Part shown: positions 44,191 through 54,329 of the stretch, one piece after another
Position numbering within the stretch: the stretch's first letter is position 1
Layout: each line of letters starts with the position of its first letter
NCBI RefSeq assembly: GCF_018474015.1
Contig: NZ_JAHCSG010000002.1
Location: 575,689-639,688, forward strand
Origin: Williamsia sp. CHRR-6
GTDB taxonomy: Bacteria; Actinomycetota; Actinomycetes; Mycobacteriales; Mycobacteriaceae
Direction of reading: 5' to 3'
Length of the DNA stretch: 64,000 bases
Notes under the pieces: model-generated
The model's input: only the letters and a program-made list of their open reading frames with translations
Databases searched by the model: none
Told to the model about the DNA's origin: nothing
Translations under genes and position numbers: made by a program

Positions 44191-45071
44191 AGCGCGCCGG
44201 GCTCGTCGCCCACCGCGATCGGTGCGCGGACCGTGTTGCCCCACTCGGTCCAGGAGCCGTCGTAGTTGCGCACATGCGAGAACCCCAGCAGGTGGGTGAG
44301 CACGAACCAGGTGTGGGCCGAACGTTCGCCGATACGGCAGTAGGCGATGGTGGGAGTGGCGGGGTCGAGGTCGGCGTAGATGGCATCCAGCTCGGCCCGG
44401 CTGCGAAAGCGCCCGTCGGGGGCAGCGGCCTTCGCCCACGGGATCGACAACGCGGTGGGGATGTGTCCGCCGCGCAACGCACCCTCCTGCGGGTACTCGG
44501 GCATGTGCGTGCGCTCACCCGAATACTCTTGCGGCGAGCGCACATCCACCAACGGCTGCGTACCGATCGCCGTGCGGACCTCGTCGGCGAACGCGCGGAT
44601 GAGGGTGTCGTCGCGTTCGACCACCGGATAGTCCGAGCGCGCGAACGCGGGTACGTCGAAGCTGGTCTCGCGGTCCTCGGCGAACCATGCCTGGCGGCCG
44701 CCGTCGAGCAGTCGCACGTCGGCGTGGCCGAAGAGGGTGAACACCCACATCGCGTACGCGGCCCACCAATTGTTCTTGTCGCCGTAGACGACGATCGTGT
44801 CCTCGCGTGAGATGCCTTTGCTGCGCATCAACTCGGCGAAAGCAGCACCGTCGATGTAGTCCCGGGTGACCGGATCGTTGAGGTGCAGGTGCCAGTCGAT
44901 CTTCTGGGCCTGCGGGATGTGGCCGATGTCGTAGAGCAAGACGTCCTCGTCGGACTCGACGATCTTGAGTCCCGGGGTCCCGATGTTGGCGCTCAGCCAC
45001 TCCGTGCTCACCAGCCGCTCGGGATGGGCGAAGGCGGCGAAGCCGGGGTGGGGATCGGTGGGGACGGTCAC
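44187..45071 (-). CDS. sseA: thiosulfate sulfurtransferase (rhodanese)
   Basis: 294-residue two-domain rhodanese. Domain 1 is inactive-type; domain 2 carries the active-site loop CRIGERS with Cys245. Transfers sulfane sulfur from thiosulfate, probably onto the overlapping SufE-like protein. In related genomes maf follows on the other side; here four extra transcription units intervene. Confidence 0.92.
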   Translation of the reverse strand: MTVPTDPHPGFAAFAHPERLVSTEWLSANIGTPGLKIVESDEDVLLYDIGHIPQAQKIDWHLHLNDPVTRDYIDGAAFAELMRSKGISREDTIVVYGDKNNWWAAYAMWVFTLFGHADVRLLDGGRQAWFAEDRETSFDVPAFARSDYPVVERDDTLIRAFADEVRTAIGTQPLVDVRSPQEYSGERTHMPEYPQEGALRGGHIPTALSIPWAKAAAPDGRFRSRAELDAIYADLDPATPTIAYCRIGERSAHTWFVLTHLLGFSHVRNYDGSWTEWGNTVRAPIAVGDEPGAL

Positions 45072-45184
45072 GGCGGGGCTCCGAGTCGTTGCAGGTGCGG
45101 GTGCTTGCCAACACTAGTGCGCCAGTGGGACGCGACACACCCGCGGGACGCATGATCGGCGCCTCGTGCCGTCGGTGCAGCTGA

Positions 45185-46549
45185 TCAGCGTCCGATCAGG
45201 TCGAGCAGCCGCGCCCGCACCGCCGTCACATACCCCGCGATGGTGGCCGAGGCGACCGGGTTGTCCGGGTATCGGACACGCAAGGCCAAGCCACTGTCGG
45301 TCCGTGACACCCAGAACTGCGCGTCGTCGGCGGTGGTGACGTTGGAGACGTGGGTCGCATTCGTGGCGGCCTGTTCGTCACTGCCGGGCAGGCGCCGATA
45401 GTCGACGTAGCTGACCATGAAGATGTCGTTGCGTTGCAGGTTCAATCCGCCGATGGCCTCGACCACCCGGCCGAGGTTCACCTCGCCGAGGGATATCGCA
45501 TCGCGCAGCGCCGGGCCCACGATGTGCATCGTCTCGACCAGAGTGGGCTCGAGGTCGATCACCATCGGCGCGTTGGTGGTGAACCACCCCAGGGCGTCGG
45601 CGTGGCGGCGCGATCGGCGGGTGTGCATCGGGAACAGCATCGACACCCGGCGCGGCCCGCCCTGGTCGTGCACGGCGTGGGCCATGGCGGACAGCACGCC
45701 GGCGAACACACTGGCACCCGATGCGCGACAGTGTGTTTCCACCGACGCCAGGGCGTCGGCATCCACAAGAGTGTCAAGCAGTACCGCCTGTGGGTGTCGC
45801 TCCGACGGACCGACCCCGAGGTCGAGGGGAAAGGTCGGTGGGATGTTGTGCCGCTCGGTGAAGAACTCGACCCAGCGACCCAGCGTGGGACAGTTCGGAT
45901 CGGCCGCACGCGTCTCGTCGTGCTGCTCGGCGCAGAACTCCAGGAAGCTGCCGGTGGGGGGTAGGTCGGCGCCTGCATAGCTGCCGGGTTCAGCACGGAA
46001 TCCGGCGTACAGGGCGGTCATGTCGGCCACCACGATCGCGATCGAGTAGGCGTCGACGTGGATGTGGTCGAACCCGCAGATGATCGTCGAACGCTCGGGC
46101 CGATCGATCGCGGCCACCACGTAACTCGGTGTCCCGAAGGGATCGCAGCGCTCGTCGAGAGTCGTCCACAGCGTGTCACGGAGCTCGTCGGTGTCGTGGA
46201 AGTAGTCGACATCTACTGTGCGGTAGGTGAATTGGTCTGGATCGCGCAACGTGCGACGAGCCACCTGGCCCGCGTGTGGCTCGAACGAGCTGTGCAGGGT
46301 GGGATGGCGCCGTACGAGCGCGGCGTATGCGGCTTCGAGGGCTTTGCGATCGACGCCACCGGTGACGTCGAAGGAGGCGGCCAGCCACGTGTGGGGCGCA
46401 CCCGGTGCCGAGGCGGCCGCGAGATGGAACTGCTGGTTGAACGACGGTGGGATCGCCGACTCGACGGGTGCGGCCCCCGATGGGTCGAGTTCACAGACCA
46501 CGAGGGCACCCGGCGCGGGCGACCATCGATCGATGGTGGTCACGTGCAT
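45185..46549 (-). CDS. PapA-like condensation-domain protein (copy 2, HxxxDA)
   Basis: 454 residues. N-terminal WSPAPGALVV matches the PGxL motif of its paralogues; the active motif is HIHVDA at 162-167, so the usual Gly is Ala while the catalytic His and structural Asp remain; ALGWFTTNAPM and the C-terminal FWVSRTDSGLALRVRYP are conserved. Starts inside the end of copy 3 (10-bp overlap), forming one operon 4-3-2 on this strand. Probably active as an acyltransferase; acceptor unknown. Confidence 0.8.
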   Translation of the reverse strand: MHVTTIDRWSPAPGALVVCELDPSGAAPVESAIPPSFNQQFHLAAASAPGAPHTWLAASFDVTGGVDRKALEAAYAALVRRHPTLHSSFEPHAGQVARRTLRDPDQFTYRTVDVDYFHDTDELRDTLWTTLDERCDPFGTPSYVVAAIDRPERSTIICGFDHIHVDAYSIAIVVADMTALYAGFRAEPGSYAGADLPPTGSFLEFCAEQHDETRAADPNCPTLGRWVEFFTERHNIPPTFPLDLGVGPSERHPQAVLLDTLVDADALASVETHCRASGASVFAGVLSAMAHAVHDQGGPRRVSMLFPMHTRRSRRHADALGWFTTNAPMVIDLEPTLVETMHIVGPALRDAISLGEVNLGRVVEAIGGLNLQRNDIFMVSYVDYRRLPGSDEQAATNATHVSNVTTADDAQFWVSRTDSGLALRVRYPDNPVASATIAGYVTAVRARLLDLIGR

Positions 46550-48066
46550 GGCTGAGCCTGGTGTCCACGCGCTGTGCCGGTGAAGCTGATCTCGGCGATC
46601 GTGTCGAAGTCGACGTCGGTGATGCGGTGGTCACCGGTGTCGACGATGTCGCGCAACACCGCGACCATGCGCGTGAAGTAGCGTGCGATCACACTGTTGG
46701 CGACCGGGGTGTCGGGCGTCTGCGAACCCGCGTAGAGCCCGTCGCTCTCGCGGGTGACCCACAGCGATGCGTTGCTGGTGCGGCCTTCGCCGGTGAACTG
46801 CATCCCGTTGTCGTAGGCGGGGCTACCGTTGGCCGGGAACTGGCGGAAATCTATGTAGGACACCATGTTCGGGGACCGGAAGATCTCACTCGGCGCGACC
46901 CCGGCCTCGAGCAGGCCGGCGAAGATCAGCTCCGGTGAGACCGACGCCAGCCGCCGGGCTCGCCGGTATCCCTGGTGGGCGTGCGACAGACACTCCAGGA
47001 AGGTGGCCGTCTCGCCGATCTCGAACGCGACCGTGGCGAAGTGACAGAACCACCCTTGCGAGAGCATGAAGTTCCCGGTCGAGCGGCTGCTGACGACGTT
47101 GATGCCGAAGTAGCTTCTGCGCCCGGCGATCTCGCGGTCGAGAGTGGCCAACAGTGCGTACAACGCGCTGGGAACCTTGAATCCCGCTGCGGTGACGAGT
47201 GATTCGAAGGCATTGGCCTCGGCGTCGTCGAGCAACCGTTGGCGAACGCCGAACCACGGAGCGGTCTCGCCCGGGGCCAGTCCGAGGTCGAGCGCAAAGC
47301 GTGGCATCCCGCCGCCGTTGGCCAGGTAGATCTCGATCAGCTCGGCGACATCGGGTGAGCTGGTCGAGAGCGTAGCGGTCTCAGCCCGTTCGATACGGGC
47401 GTAGTCGATGAAGCTGTCGGTCGGGTGAGCGGTGTAGGGCGACAGCGGCAGTCCCTGACTCTCGGCCAGATAGAACTCGTGGATCTCGTTGAGTGCGAAC
47501 GTCTGTGAGACCCCATCGCTGATCGCATGATCGATCCCGAGGAACATCGTGAACTGGTCACCGTGGTCGACGAACCCGAACGCGAATCCAGGCCACCGCA
47601 GAGCATTAGCCTGTGCGCTGTAGAGGTTGGTGAAGAACTCTTGGTGCGTTCCGCGCCAACCGGTCGCGTCGAGAACGATCTCGGCGTCGTGGTCGACCGT
47701 CCCGATCCCGTGGGCCTCGAAAGCGACTGCGTCACCGGGTATCCGATGCCGGACGATACGAGCCCCGTCCACGGTGAACCGGGTGCGCAGGCCGCCGTGC
47801 CGGTCGACGAACCGGGCCAGCGCCCGGCACATGGCCGCGGCATCGACCGCTCCGTCGACGATCGTGAAGGCTCCCAGGTAGGCGGTGTGCACGCGGCCTT
47901 CGGCCGCCGCGGCCGCCGACGAGCGGAGATGGTTTTCCTGCAGGACCGATCCCGGCTCGTCGTCGGCTACTGCCACTGCTGCCGCAGCAGCGGCAGCCGC
48001 GGTGGGCCGAAGCTCGATCAGCCTGCCCGGCAGGAGATCCCAGACCGCCAACGCTTCGATCCTCAC
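46540..48066 (-). CDS. PapA-like condensation-domain protein (copy 3)
   Basis: 508 residues, most divergent of the four. N-terminal VWDLLPGRLIELRP, then an Ala run (residues 23-30) absent from the others, active motif HAISDG at 180-185, SQGWFCHFATV, and C-terminal LWVTRESDGLY. GTG at 48066 overlaps the copy 4 stop (GTGA) and has GGGAG upstream; longer upstream frame is rejected. Function inferred as O-acyl transfer in the same pathway. Confidence 0.78.
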   Translation of the reverse strand: MRIEALAVWDLLPGRLIELRPTAAAAAAAAVAVADDEPGSVLQENHLRSSAAAAAEGRVHTAYLGAFTIVDGAVDAAAMCRALARFVDRHGGLRTRFTVDGARIVRHRIPGDAVAFEAHGIGTVDHDAEIVLDATGWRGTHQEFFTNLYSAQANALRWPGFAFGFVDHGDQFTMFLGIDHAISDGVSQTFALNEIHEFYLAESQGLPLSPYTAHPTDSFIDYARIERAETATLSTSSPDVAELIEIYLANGGGMPRFALDLGLAPGETAPWFGVRQRLLDDAEANAFESLVTAAGFKVPSALYALLATLDREIAGRRSYFGINVVSSRSTGNFMLSQGWFCHFATVAFEIGETATFLECLSHAHQGYRRARRLASVSPELIFAGLLEAGVAPSEIFRSPNMVSYIDFRQFPANGSPAYDNGMQFTGEGRTSNASLWVTRESDGLYAGSQTPDTPVANSVIARYFTRMVAVLRDIVDTGDHRITDVDFDTIAEISFTGTARGHQAQPCT

Positions 48067-49481
48067 CGCACCGCTCCCTGGATCGCAGCCATGTCGACGT
48101 CGCCGACGGCGGGTGTTGCCACCGTGGCGAACTCGTGCAGTACGGCGATCACCTGGCGTATGAAGTCGTGCACGGCGCTGGTGGCGACATGATTGCTGGG
48201 GAAGCGGGCCGACAGAGTCAACCCGGTCGCGTCTCGGCCGATCCAGAAGTAGACCTCGTCGTCGGAGGTCGCGTGGCTGCGCAGCGTTTGCGCGCGCCAC
48301 TCGCTCCAGTCGGCCATACCTGGGGTGAAGCGGCAGTCCAGATAGGACATCACGAACCTCGGCCGATATGTGCCGCCGAGATGTTCTGCGATACGCAGAA
48401 CGTGGATCTCGCGTAGATCCTTGCTCGCATGGATACTCGCGGCCGCCGCTGACATCGCGGCAGCATGGCCTGCGGGGGTTGAGATGTCGATGTCACGCAG
48501 GTCCACCTCGATCGGTGCGATACCGATGAACCATCCCATCGACAACGCGAGATCGGGTTGATCCCGGGTGTGCATGGGCATCGCGAACCGAAGGTGATCA
48601 GCGCCGGTCATCCGAGCCGAGGCGATCGCCATGGCGGCAACGATCCCGGTCTGCATCGAGTGTCCGAGTTGTCGACACGCGGTCGCGATCTGGGCGACCT
48701 GATCGGGGCCGATCATCTGAAAGCCCAACCCGCTCTGATGTTCTGCTGTGGCCTGAGTGGGACTGCCGGTGGGCAGTGGGAAGGCGGGAAAGTCGCCGCC
48801 GCAGCGGTCGAAGAACTCGGCCCAGCGATGTACGGCCCGATGCTCGGCGTCGACGGAGTCCGATGCTGCCCGGTCGAGATCACTGAGATCGATGTGGCTG
48901 CCCGCCGGTGCCAGGCCGTGGTCGATGCCGGTGAATCGACAGCGGTAGAGGTGCTCGAGCTCGGCGATGGTGGTGAGCAGCGAGTAGGCGTCCATCACGG
49001 AGTGGTCGGCTGCGAAGACCAAGGTGAAGTGTTCATCGCCGGGCTCCACAGAGCCCGCGATGGTCACCACGCGACAGTGCGGCCACACGTGCGGGTTGAG
49101 CACCGAGTCGAACGTGCTCACGAGTTGTTGGTGAATCCCTCTGGTATCCACCATGATCGAGGTCTCCGACGGTGCCCAGCTGACGGCGTCGGCGTCGGCC
49201 GTACGGCGTTCGACGAGCCCATGGGTTCGACGCACCGTCGTCCGTAGGACCTCGTGACGAACCGCCCAGTCGGTGAGCGCGCCACGCAGGGCGCTCTCGT
49301 CCAGCCGTAGTCCGATACGTAACACCCCACCGAGCCACGAAGCGTTTCCGTCGAGATAGTGCTCGTGTGGAGCCGTGATCCGACGGTTATCGGAGACAAA
49401 GGCTTCGGGACGTGCGACCGGCATCCATTCGGTGACATGACCGGAAGGAAGTGGGTAGTCGGCAAGTTCGGTGAACAGCAT
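48063..49481 (-). CDS. PapA-like condensation-domain protein (copy 4, HxxxDA)
   Basis: 472 residues from ATG 49481, chosen because the start MLFTELADYPLPSGHVTEWMP aligns with copy 1 and a GGGGGT ribosome site precedes it; an upstream ATG at 49553 would add 24 residues. Active motif HSVMDA at 160-165 (Gly to Ala, as in copy 2), SMGWFIGIAPI, C-terminal YFWIGRDATGLTLSARFP. Very close in layout to copy 1, suggesting duplication. First gene of the 4-3-2 operon, divergent from the ABC exporter genes. Confidence 0.8.
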   Translation of the reverse strand: MLFTELADYPLPSGHVTEWMPVARPEAFVSDNRRITAPHEHYLDGNASWLGGVLRIGLRLDESALRGALTDWAVRHEVLRTTVRRTHGLVERRTADADAVSWAPSETSIMVDTRGIHQQLVSTFDSVLNPHVWPHCRVVTIAGSVEPGDEHFTLVFAADHSVMDAYSLLTTIAELEHLYRCRFTGIDHGLAPAGSHIDLSDLDRAASDSVDAEHRAVHRWAEFFDRCGGDFPAFPLPTGSPTQATAEHQSGLGFQMIGPDQVAQIATACRQLGHSMQTGIVAAMAIASARMTGADHLRFAMPMHTRDQPDLALSMGWFIGIAPIEVDLRDIDISTPAGHAAAMSAAAASIHASKDLREIHVLRIAEHLGGTYRPRFVMSYLDCRFTPGMADWSEWRAQTLRSHATSDDEVYFWIGRDATGLTLSARFPSNHVATSAVHDFIRQVIAVLHEFATVATPAVGDVDMAAIQGAVR

Positions 49482-50084
49482 TCGATGACCCCCGAAAAGA
49501 GTTCTGGTGGTGGCGATCCTGATGGCCGACGCATCTTCGGGTCGGATCGTCATCGGGCTCGTTGCGAGTCTTCACCATAAGTAATGACTGGGAGAAAGTT
49601 ACGACAGATCGACGTGTTCCACATCACTAGAGTGCCTGTAAAACAATGTGATCGCGACGTTGCGAGAGTGTTTCTGAAATCTCCCCACGCAGCTCAGGGT
49701 GGCTGCGTTGATCCCAGCGCGAAACTCAAGATGCCGTTTTGACCCCGTTAACCAGTGTCTTTATGACTCAAATCATTCTTGTAGCAATCACGTTCCGTGA
49801 CTATTTCTAGCGCGTTACTTCGCAGCTTGATTGCGGTTTCAGCCACTTCGGGATGTGGTGAACACCCCGCCGCCCGGAACCGCCGACCCGGTGGTTTTTC
49901 CTTCCGTGCGTCGGCTGTGGCGATCGGCGGTACGTCGTTGGGGCATACTGTCGGCACGCCGAGTCGTCGAATCTCGAGGACACCAGGCGTTTTCACGCAG
50001 ACCCCTCGACGAAGCGGTTGGTCTCACTCAATCTCTGCTGCGGCGGTGGTTTCGCGCTGCAGGAGCACCCGAAGGGTTGAACGG
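49482..50084. other. divergent intergenic region between acyltransferase and exporter operons
   Basis: About 600 bp without a supported gene. The part 49570-49840 is distinctly richer in A+T than its surroundings (stretches such as CATAAGTAATGACTGG, CTGTAAAACAATGTG, TTTATGACTCAAATC), which suits promoters for both directions. An in-frame extension of the exporter ATPase into this region does not look protein-like. No tRNA or clear ncRNA seen. Confidence 0.6.
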
Positions 50085-51071
50085 ATGGCGTACGGGAACC
50101 AGCTCGCGATATCGACGCGCATGCTGACGAAACGATACGGGGACTTCACCGCCGTCGACGGGGTCGACCTCGACGTATCCGCGGGCACGGTGTTCGCGGT
50201 CTTGGGTCCCAACGGCGCGGGCAAGACCACCACGGTGCGCATGCTCGCGACCCTCGTGGCGCCGACGTCGGGCCATGCCAGTGTGTTCGGATTCGACGTC
50301 GTCGCAGACGCGGTGGCGGTCCGATCGCTGATCGGCCTCACCGGGCAGTACGCGTCGGTGGACGAGGACATGACCGCAGCTGAGAATCTCATGCTGTTCT
50401 CGCGTCTGATCGGCCTGTCGCGCAGGCAATCGCGGGCCCGCGCCGACGACCTGCTCGAGTCGTTCGCTCTTGCCGACGTGGCGGACCGGCAGATCAAGAC
50501 TTTCTCCGGCGGCATGCGTCGACGCCTCGATCTCGCGGCCAGCATGATCGCCGCGCCGCCGCTGCTGTTCCTCGACGAGCCGACCACCGGGCTCGATCCC
50601 CGCACCCGCCAACAGATGTGGAGCACGGTGCGAACCCTCGTAGCCGAAGGCACCACCGTTTTGCTCACCACGCAATACCTCGAGGAGGCTGATCAACTCG
50701 CCGATCGCATCGCGGTGATCGACCACGGTCGACTGGTCGCTGAGGGGACCGCGGACAGTCTGAAGGATGCGGTGGGCACCTCGACGCTCGAGGTGACCGT
50801 CGGGGTGGCCGATGCGGTGATGGCCGGAAGGATTCTCGGCCATCTCAGTCCCGGAACCGTGACTGTCGGTGTCGACGGAATCGTGAACGTCGCCCTCACC
50901 GACACCGCAGCTGTGGGCCCGATGCTGGTGGCGTTGGCCGACCACGGCATCGTCACCACCTCGGTCGCCGTTGCCAAGCCCACCCTCGACGATGTCTTCT
51001 TCGCCATCACCGATCAGACCGGACGCACATCGATGGCGGCCGGCGCCATCCGTCAGGAGCATGCCGCATGA
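50085..51071 (+). CDS. DrrA-type ABC exporter ATPase
   Basis: 328-residue ATPase of the daunorubicin-resistance (DrrA/CcmA) family. Walker [11 protein letters not shown] at 41-50, signature [12 protein letters not shown] near 139-150, Walker [14 protein letters not shown]-loop TTQYLEEAD, and the family C-terminal domain ending [14 protein letters not shown] at 50085 with GAAGGG upstream. Overlaps the permease gene (ATGA). In mycobacteria DrrABC exports PDIM and phenolic glycolipids; here it probably exports the lipid acylated by neighbouring transferases. Confidence 0.9.
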   Translation: MAYGNQLAISTRMLTKRYGDFTAVDGVDLDVSAGTVFAVLGPNGAGKTTTVRMLATLVAPTSGHASVFGFDVVADAVAVRSLIGLTGQYASVDEDMTAAENLMLFSRLIGLSRRQSRARADDLLESFALADVADRQIKTFSGGMRRRLDLAASMIAAPPLLFLDEPTTGLDPRTRQQMWSTVRTLVAEGTTVLLTTQYLEEADQLADRIAVIDHGRLVAEGTADSLKDAVGTSTLEVTVGVADAVMAGRILGHLSPGTVTVGVDGIVNVALTDTAAVGPMLVALADHGIVTTSVAVAKPTLDDVFFAITDQTGRTSMAAGAIRQEHAA

Positions 51072-51922
51072 GCGTTGTCACCTCCGATTCCGTTGTCACC
51101 CACACAGTCTCGCGGGGCCGCCATGCGCTGCCCGAGCGGGTCGAGTTCCCGGTGGTCCGCCGGATCACCATCGGTCGCGCCGTCGCGCAATCGTTCACGA
51201 TGGCCGGGCGTGGGATGGTGAAGCTCAAACACAGTCCGCACAGCTTGTTCGACGTGATCATCTTGCCGATCGTGGCGGTGGTCTTGTTCTCTTCTCTGCT
51301 GGGCGGGGCCATCGCGGGCAGTGTCAGCAACTATCTGCCGCTGCTGGTTCCCGGCGTCCTCGTCCAGGTGGCGCTCACCGCATCGGTGACCACCGGTGTG
51401 CAACTGTGTGAGGACGTCAACAAGGGGGTGTTCGACCGCTTCACGTCGTTGCCGATCGCTCGGATCGCTCCGCTGGCGGGCTCGCTCATCTCTGATGTGC
51501 TGCGCTACGCGGTGGCCACCTCGGTGACGATGGGTGTGGGGATCGTGCTGGGTTTCAAGGTCAGTGGTGTTGTGCCCGCTGTGATCTCGTGCGTGCTGGT
51601 GATCACGGTCGGCTTTGCGATGAGCTGGATTTTCGCGCTGATGGGGGTGCTGATGGGCAAGCCGTCCTCGGTGCAGGCCATCGCGACGCTGCTCCTGATG
51701 CCGCTGACGATGATGTCCAACGCGCTGGTTCCCACCGCCACCATGCCCAGCTGGATGTCGGCGGTCGCCGAGGTGAACCCGGTGTCGCACCTGGTGTCTG
51801 CGGTGCGTCAGATGGTCAACGACGGGGTCTACAGCGGCGAGATCCTGTGGTCGCTGGCCAGTGCCGCGGTGATCCTGGCCGTCTTCGCGCCGCTGACCCT
51901 GCGGGTCTACATGCGGCGGTGA
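51068..51922 (+). CDS. DrrB-type ABC-2 exporter permease
   Basis: 284-residue ABC-2 transporter permease with six membrane spans (first near 55-80, last near 258-278). [19 protein letters not shown] is the family's loop between spans, and [18 protein letters not shown] is typical near the last span. Only one permease is present, unlike DrrB plus DrrC of the PDIM locus. Convergent with the GT2 gene, with 3 bp between stops. Confidence 0.88.
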   Translation: MSVVTSDSVVTHTVSRGRHALPERVEFPVVRRITIGRAVAQSFTMAGRGMVKLKHSPHSLFDVIILPIVAVVLFSSLLGGAIAGSVSNYLPLLVPGVLVQVALTASVTTGVQLCEDVNKGVFDRFTSLPIARIAPLAGSLISDVLRYAVATSVTMGVGIVLGFKVSGVVPAVISCVLVITVGFAMSWIFALMGVLMGKPSSVQAIATLLLMPLTMMSNALVPTATMPSWMSAVAEVNPVSHLVSAVRQMVNDGVYSGEILWSLASAAVILAVFAPLTLRVYMRR

Positions 51923-51925
51923 GCC

Positions 51926-52810
51926 TCACGGCACCACGCGATCCTCGGTGGGCCGCAGGATGTTGCGCGCCGAGTAGGTCTGCGACTGGGCGTCGTAGCT
52001 GCGGATGAGGATCAGCCGCAGCGCGTGGGTGAACGAGATCCACGGCAGGTAGATGGTGATGGCCCCGAAGGCGTAACCGAACCGTTGGTGCAGCAGCAGG
52101 GTGCGGGGCAAAAACGACATGTAGCGGACGAATCCCACCATGCCGGTCTCCATTCGGCGCGGTGACACCCCCACGGTGATGTGGGGCAGAAACGCGTTGC
52201 GGCCGCCGGTCTCGCCGACGCAGAGTCCCATGTCGACGTCTTCGAACACGTCGCGTCGCATGCTCACGCGATCTCGGATGGCCGCCCACGTCGTGGCGCG
52301 CAGCACCATGTTGGAGCCGTAGAGCACCGGCACCGATCGCACCGTCGGGTTGTCCTCGGTGGCCGCAGAACGAAAAGGGTTGACCGGCAGGCGCTTCTTG
52401 AGGCGTGTGATGCCGTCGCCATAGGGCAGGCCGTAGGCCTCACCCCGCCCGCACAGTGCCGCCCAGCGTTGTTCGGTGTCGGCAAGGAAGAACTCGACGA
52501 TCGTCTGCGCCCAGTGGGGTGGCACCAGCGAGTCGGAATCGATACGTGCAACGAAATCGCCTGTAGCGGCGTTCATCCCGGCATTGCGTGCGAACACCAG
52601 TCCCTGTTCGGTCTCGGTGATCACCCGGATCTCGGGGTGCTGACGGGCCAGGCCGGTCACGATGGCGACGGTTGAATCGGTGGAGTTGTTGTCCACCACC
52701 ACGATCTCGCGGATGTGGTCGAGTTGGGTCAGGAGCCGTCCGAGGCATTCTCCGACGATCTCTTCTTCGTTGTAGGTCGGTATGACCACCGACAGGCACT
52801 TGGATTCCAT
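51926..52810 (-). CDS. family 2 glycosyltransferase
   Basis: 294-residue GT-A fold enzyme. N-terminal SVVIPTYNEEEIV at 7-19, nucleotide-sugar Asp in VVVDNNSTD, DxD metal motif as DSD at 91-93, and EDVDMGLCV as acceptor-site ED motif. A hydrophobic C-terminal stretch (near 245-270) suggests membrane association. In the cluster it could add one sugar to a lipid core. Lies 100 bp downstream of the UGT-type gene on the same strand. Confidence 0.88.
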   Translation of the reverse strand: MESKCLSVVIPTYNEEEIVGECLGRLLTQLDHIREIVVVDNNSTDSTVAIVTGLARQHPEIRVITETEQGLVFARNAGMNAATGDFVARIDSDSLVPPHWAQTIVEFFLADTEQRWAALCGRGEAYGLPYGDGITRLKKRLPVNPFRSAATEDNPTVRSVPVLYGSNMVLRATTWAAIRDRVSMRRDVFEDVDMGLCVGETGGRNAFLPHITVGVSPRRMETGMVGFVRYMSFLPRTLLLHQRFGYAFGAITIYLPWISFTHALRLILIRSYDAQSQTYSARNILRPTEDRVVP

Positions 52811-52910
52811 GGCTCCTCGGTCTCGGCGAGACTGTGTGGGTGAATCGTAGGTGAGGTGTGGATCTGCGGCCGACTTCGGTGATGGCGGCCGCCCGTGGTC
52901 ACTGGCAGTG

Positions 52911-54209
52911 TCAGTTCCCTTGTGCGCCGGTCATCGTGGCCTCGATCACGGCCACCGCGCGGGCTGCGGCCTGGGCCTCGTCGACCATCGATCGTGCGAC
53001 GGATGCGGCCCGATCACGGGTGGCGGCATCGACCAGTGTGCGGATCTGGGCGGTCAGCCGGGTCGGGTCCGCCGACGCCGCCGGCGCCCCGGACCCGATA
53101 CCGGCGGACCGTAGAGCCTGCGCCCAGATCGGTTGGTCGGCGCCCATCCAGTAGGCGAAGGTGGGTAGTCCGGCCCGCACCGTTGCGGCGGTGGAACCCG
53201 CCCCACCGTGGTGGATGGCGGCCAGGCAACGCGGCAGCACCCGGGCGTGGTCGACGGTGGGTCGCACGATCACCGTGTCGTCGTCGGAGACATCGGAGAG
53301 AAAGCCCGACCAGCCCGCGGCCACCAGCAGCCGCACGCCCAGGGCCGCAGCGGTACGCAGCACCGCGGTGGCCATCGCGTCCGGGTCGGGCAGGGTCATG
53401 CTGCCGAAGCCCACGTACAGCGGTGCATCGCCGTCGGACAGCCAGTCCTCGAGTGCGGTGTCGTCGCCGGCATCGCCCAACCGCGCACGCAGGGTGGCAT
53501 CGGGGGTCAGGAACCCGGTCAGTGGCCGGCGCCGGCCCCATTCGGTGTCGAGGCCGGGAAACAGGGCTGGGTCGTATGCGCCGATGGTCGGAACCGGCCG
53601 GTCGGCCACCCGTTGCGCGTCGATCCGGTGACCGGTCGGTGAGCGGGCCGCCGACAAGCCCAGGTGCTCACGCAGAGCGTTCTCCGCGGCGCGACTGTTC
53701 CACCACAGCACCCGCTCGATCACCGACCAGCTCGGCCGATACAGCGGTCGTGGGGTCGCAACGCCCATGCCGGAGAGCAACGTCACAGAGCGGTTGGGCC
53801 GCATCGGGCACAGGTGCACCGGCAGGTACGGGATACCGCGGGCCTCGGCGACGGTCAGCATCCGCTCCTGGCCCACGCTGCCGCCGACGATGGCATCGGC
53901 ACCGTGAGACAGGTCCATCAGCTCGCGCAGGGCGGTCATCGCCCCGGCCGAGGCGATGGCTGCCACCGCTGCGAGCCGGGTACGCGGATTCGACGACTTG
54001 ACCTGTGACACAGCGACATCCGAGGACAGCAGGGTTGAGGTGTCCACCCCGCAGGGGTGCACTGGTAGGCCGGAACGTCGGGCGAACTCGACCAAATTGG
54101 GGGGCACCGCGATGCGCACCCGGTGGCCGCGTCGGGTCAGCGCTGTCCCCAACACCAGCCCCGGCTGTACGTCGCCGCGGCTTCCGCTGAACGCCAGCAA
54201 CAGGTCCAC
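52911..54209 (-). CDS. UGT/GtfB-type glycosyltransferase (family 1)
   Basis: 432-residue GT-B enzyme. N-terminus DLLLAFSGSRGDVQPGLVLG is the classical start of GtfB/sterol-glucosyltransferase-like enzymes; C-terminal donor-site motif AIHHGGAGST lies near 330-340. GTG at 54209 gives the standard N-terminus with GAGGAT upstream; ATG at 54254 would add 15 residues. Related mycobacterial enzymes (Rv2962c, GPL Gtfs) glycosylate phenolic or peptide lipids. First gene of a two-GT operon divergent from the WS/DGAT-like genes. Confidence 0.88.
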   Translation of the reverse strand: MDLLLAFSGSRGDVQPGLVLGTALTRRGHRVRIAVPPNLVEFARRSGLPVHPCGVDTSTLLSSDVAVSQVKSSNPRTRLAAVAAIASAGAMTALRELMDLSHGADAIVGGSVGQERMLTVAEARGIPYLPVHLCPMRPNRSVTLLSGMGVATPRPLYRPSWSVIERVLWWNSRAAENALREHLGLSAARSPTGHRIDAQRVADRPVPTIGAYDPALFPGLDTEWGRRRPLTGFLTPDATLRARLGDAGDDTALEDWLSDGDAPLYVGFGSMTLPDPDAMATAVLRTAAALGVRLLVAAGWSGFLSDVSDDDTVIVRPTVDHARVLPRCLAAIHHGGAGSTAATVRAGLPTFAYWMGADQPIWAQALRSAGIGSGAPAASADPTRLTAQIRTLVDAATRDRAASVARSMVDEAQAAARAVAVIEATMTGAQGN

Positions 54210-54329
54210 GATCACATCCTCGTCCGGGTCGGTTTGCAGGGTTGTATACCGCATGAGGGCACATCCGAGCAGGGCGTGCAGTGCCGCGTGGACCGGTGCG
54301 TATCGCCTCGGGCGCCTACGATTTCGCGC

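Noticed and set aside
42279..49481. Condensation domains as part of an NRPS
   Set aside because: No adenylation, carrier or thioesterase domain is encoded; the proteins are stand-alone and share PapA-like C-terminal blocks.
42279..49481. Sulfolipid (SL-1-like) locus because PapA-like genes adjoin sseA/SufE
   Set aside because: sseA and SufE belong to the conserved core in mycobacteria regardless of sulfolipid, and no sulfotransferase, PKS2-like or MmpL gene is present.
49797..50084. N-terminal extension of the DrrA-type ATPase
   Set aside because: Low-complexity Arg/Ser-rich text with no ABC similarity; ATG at 50085 has its own ribosome site and gives the normal family length.
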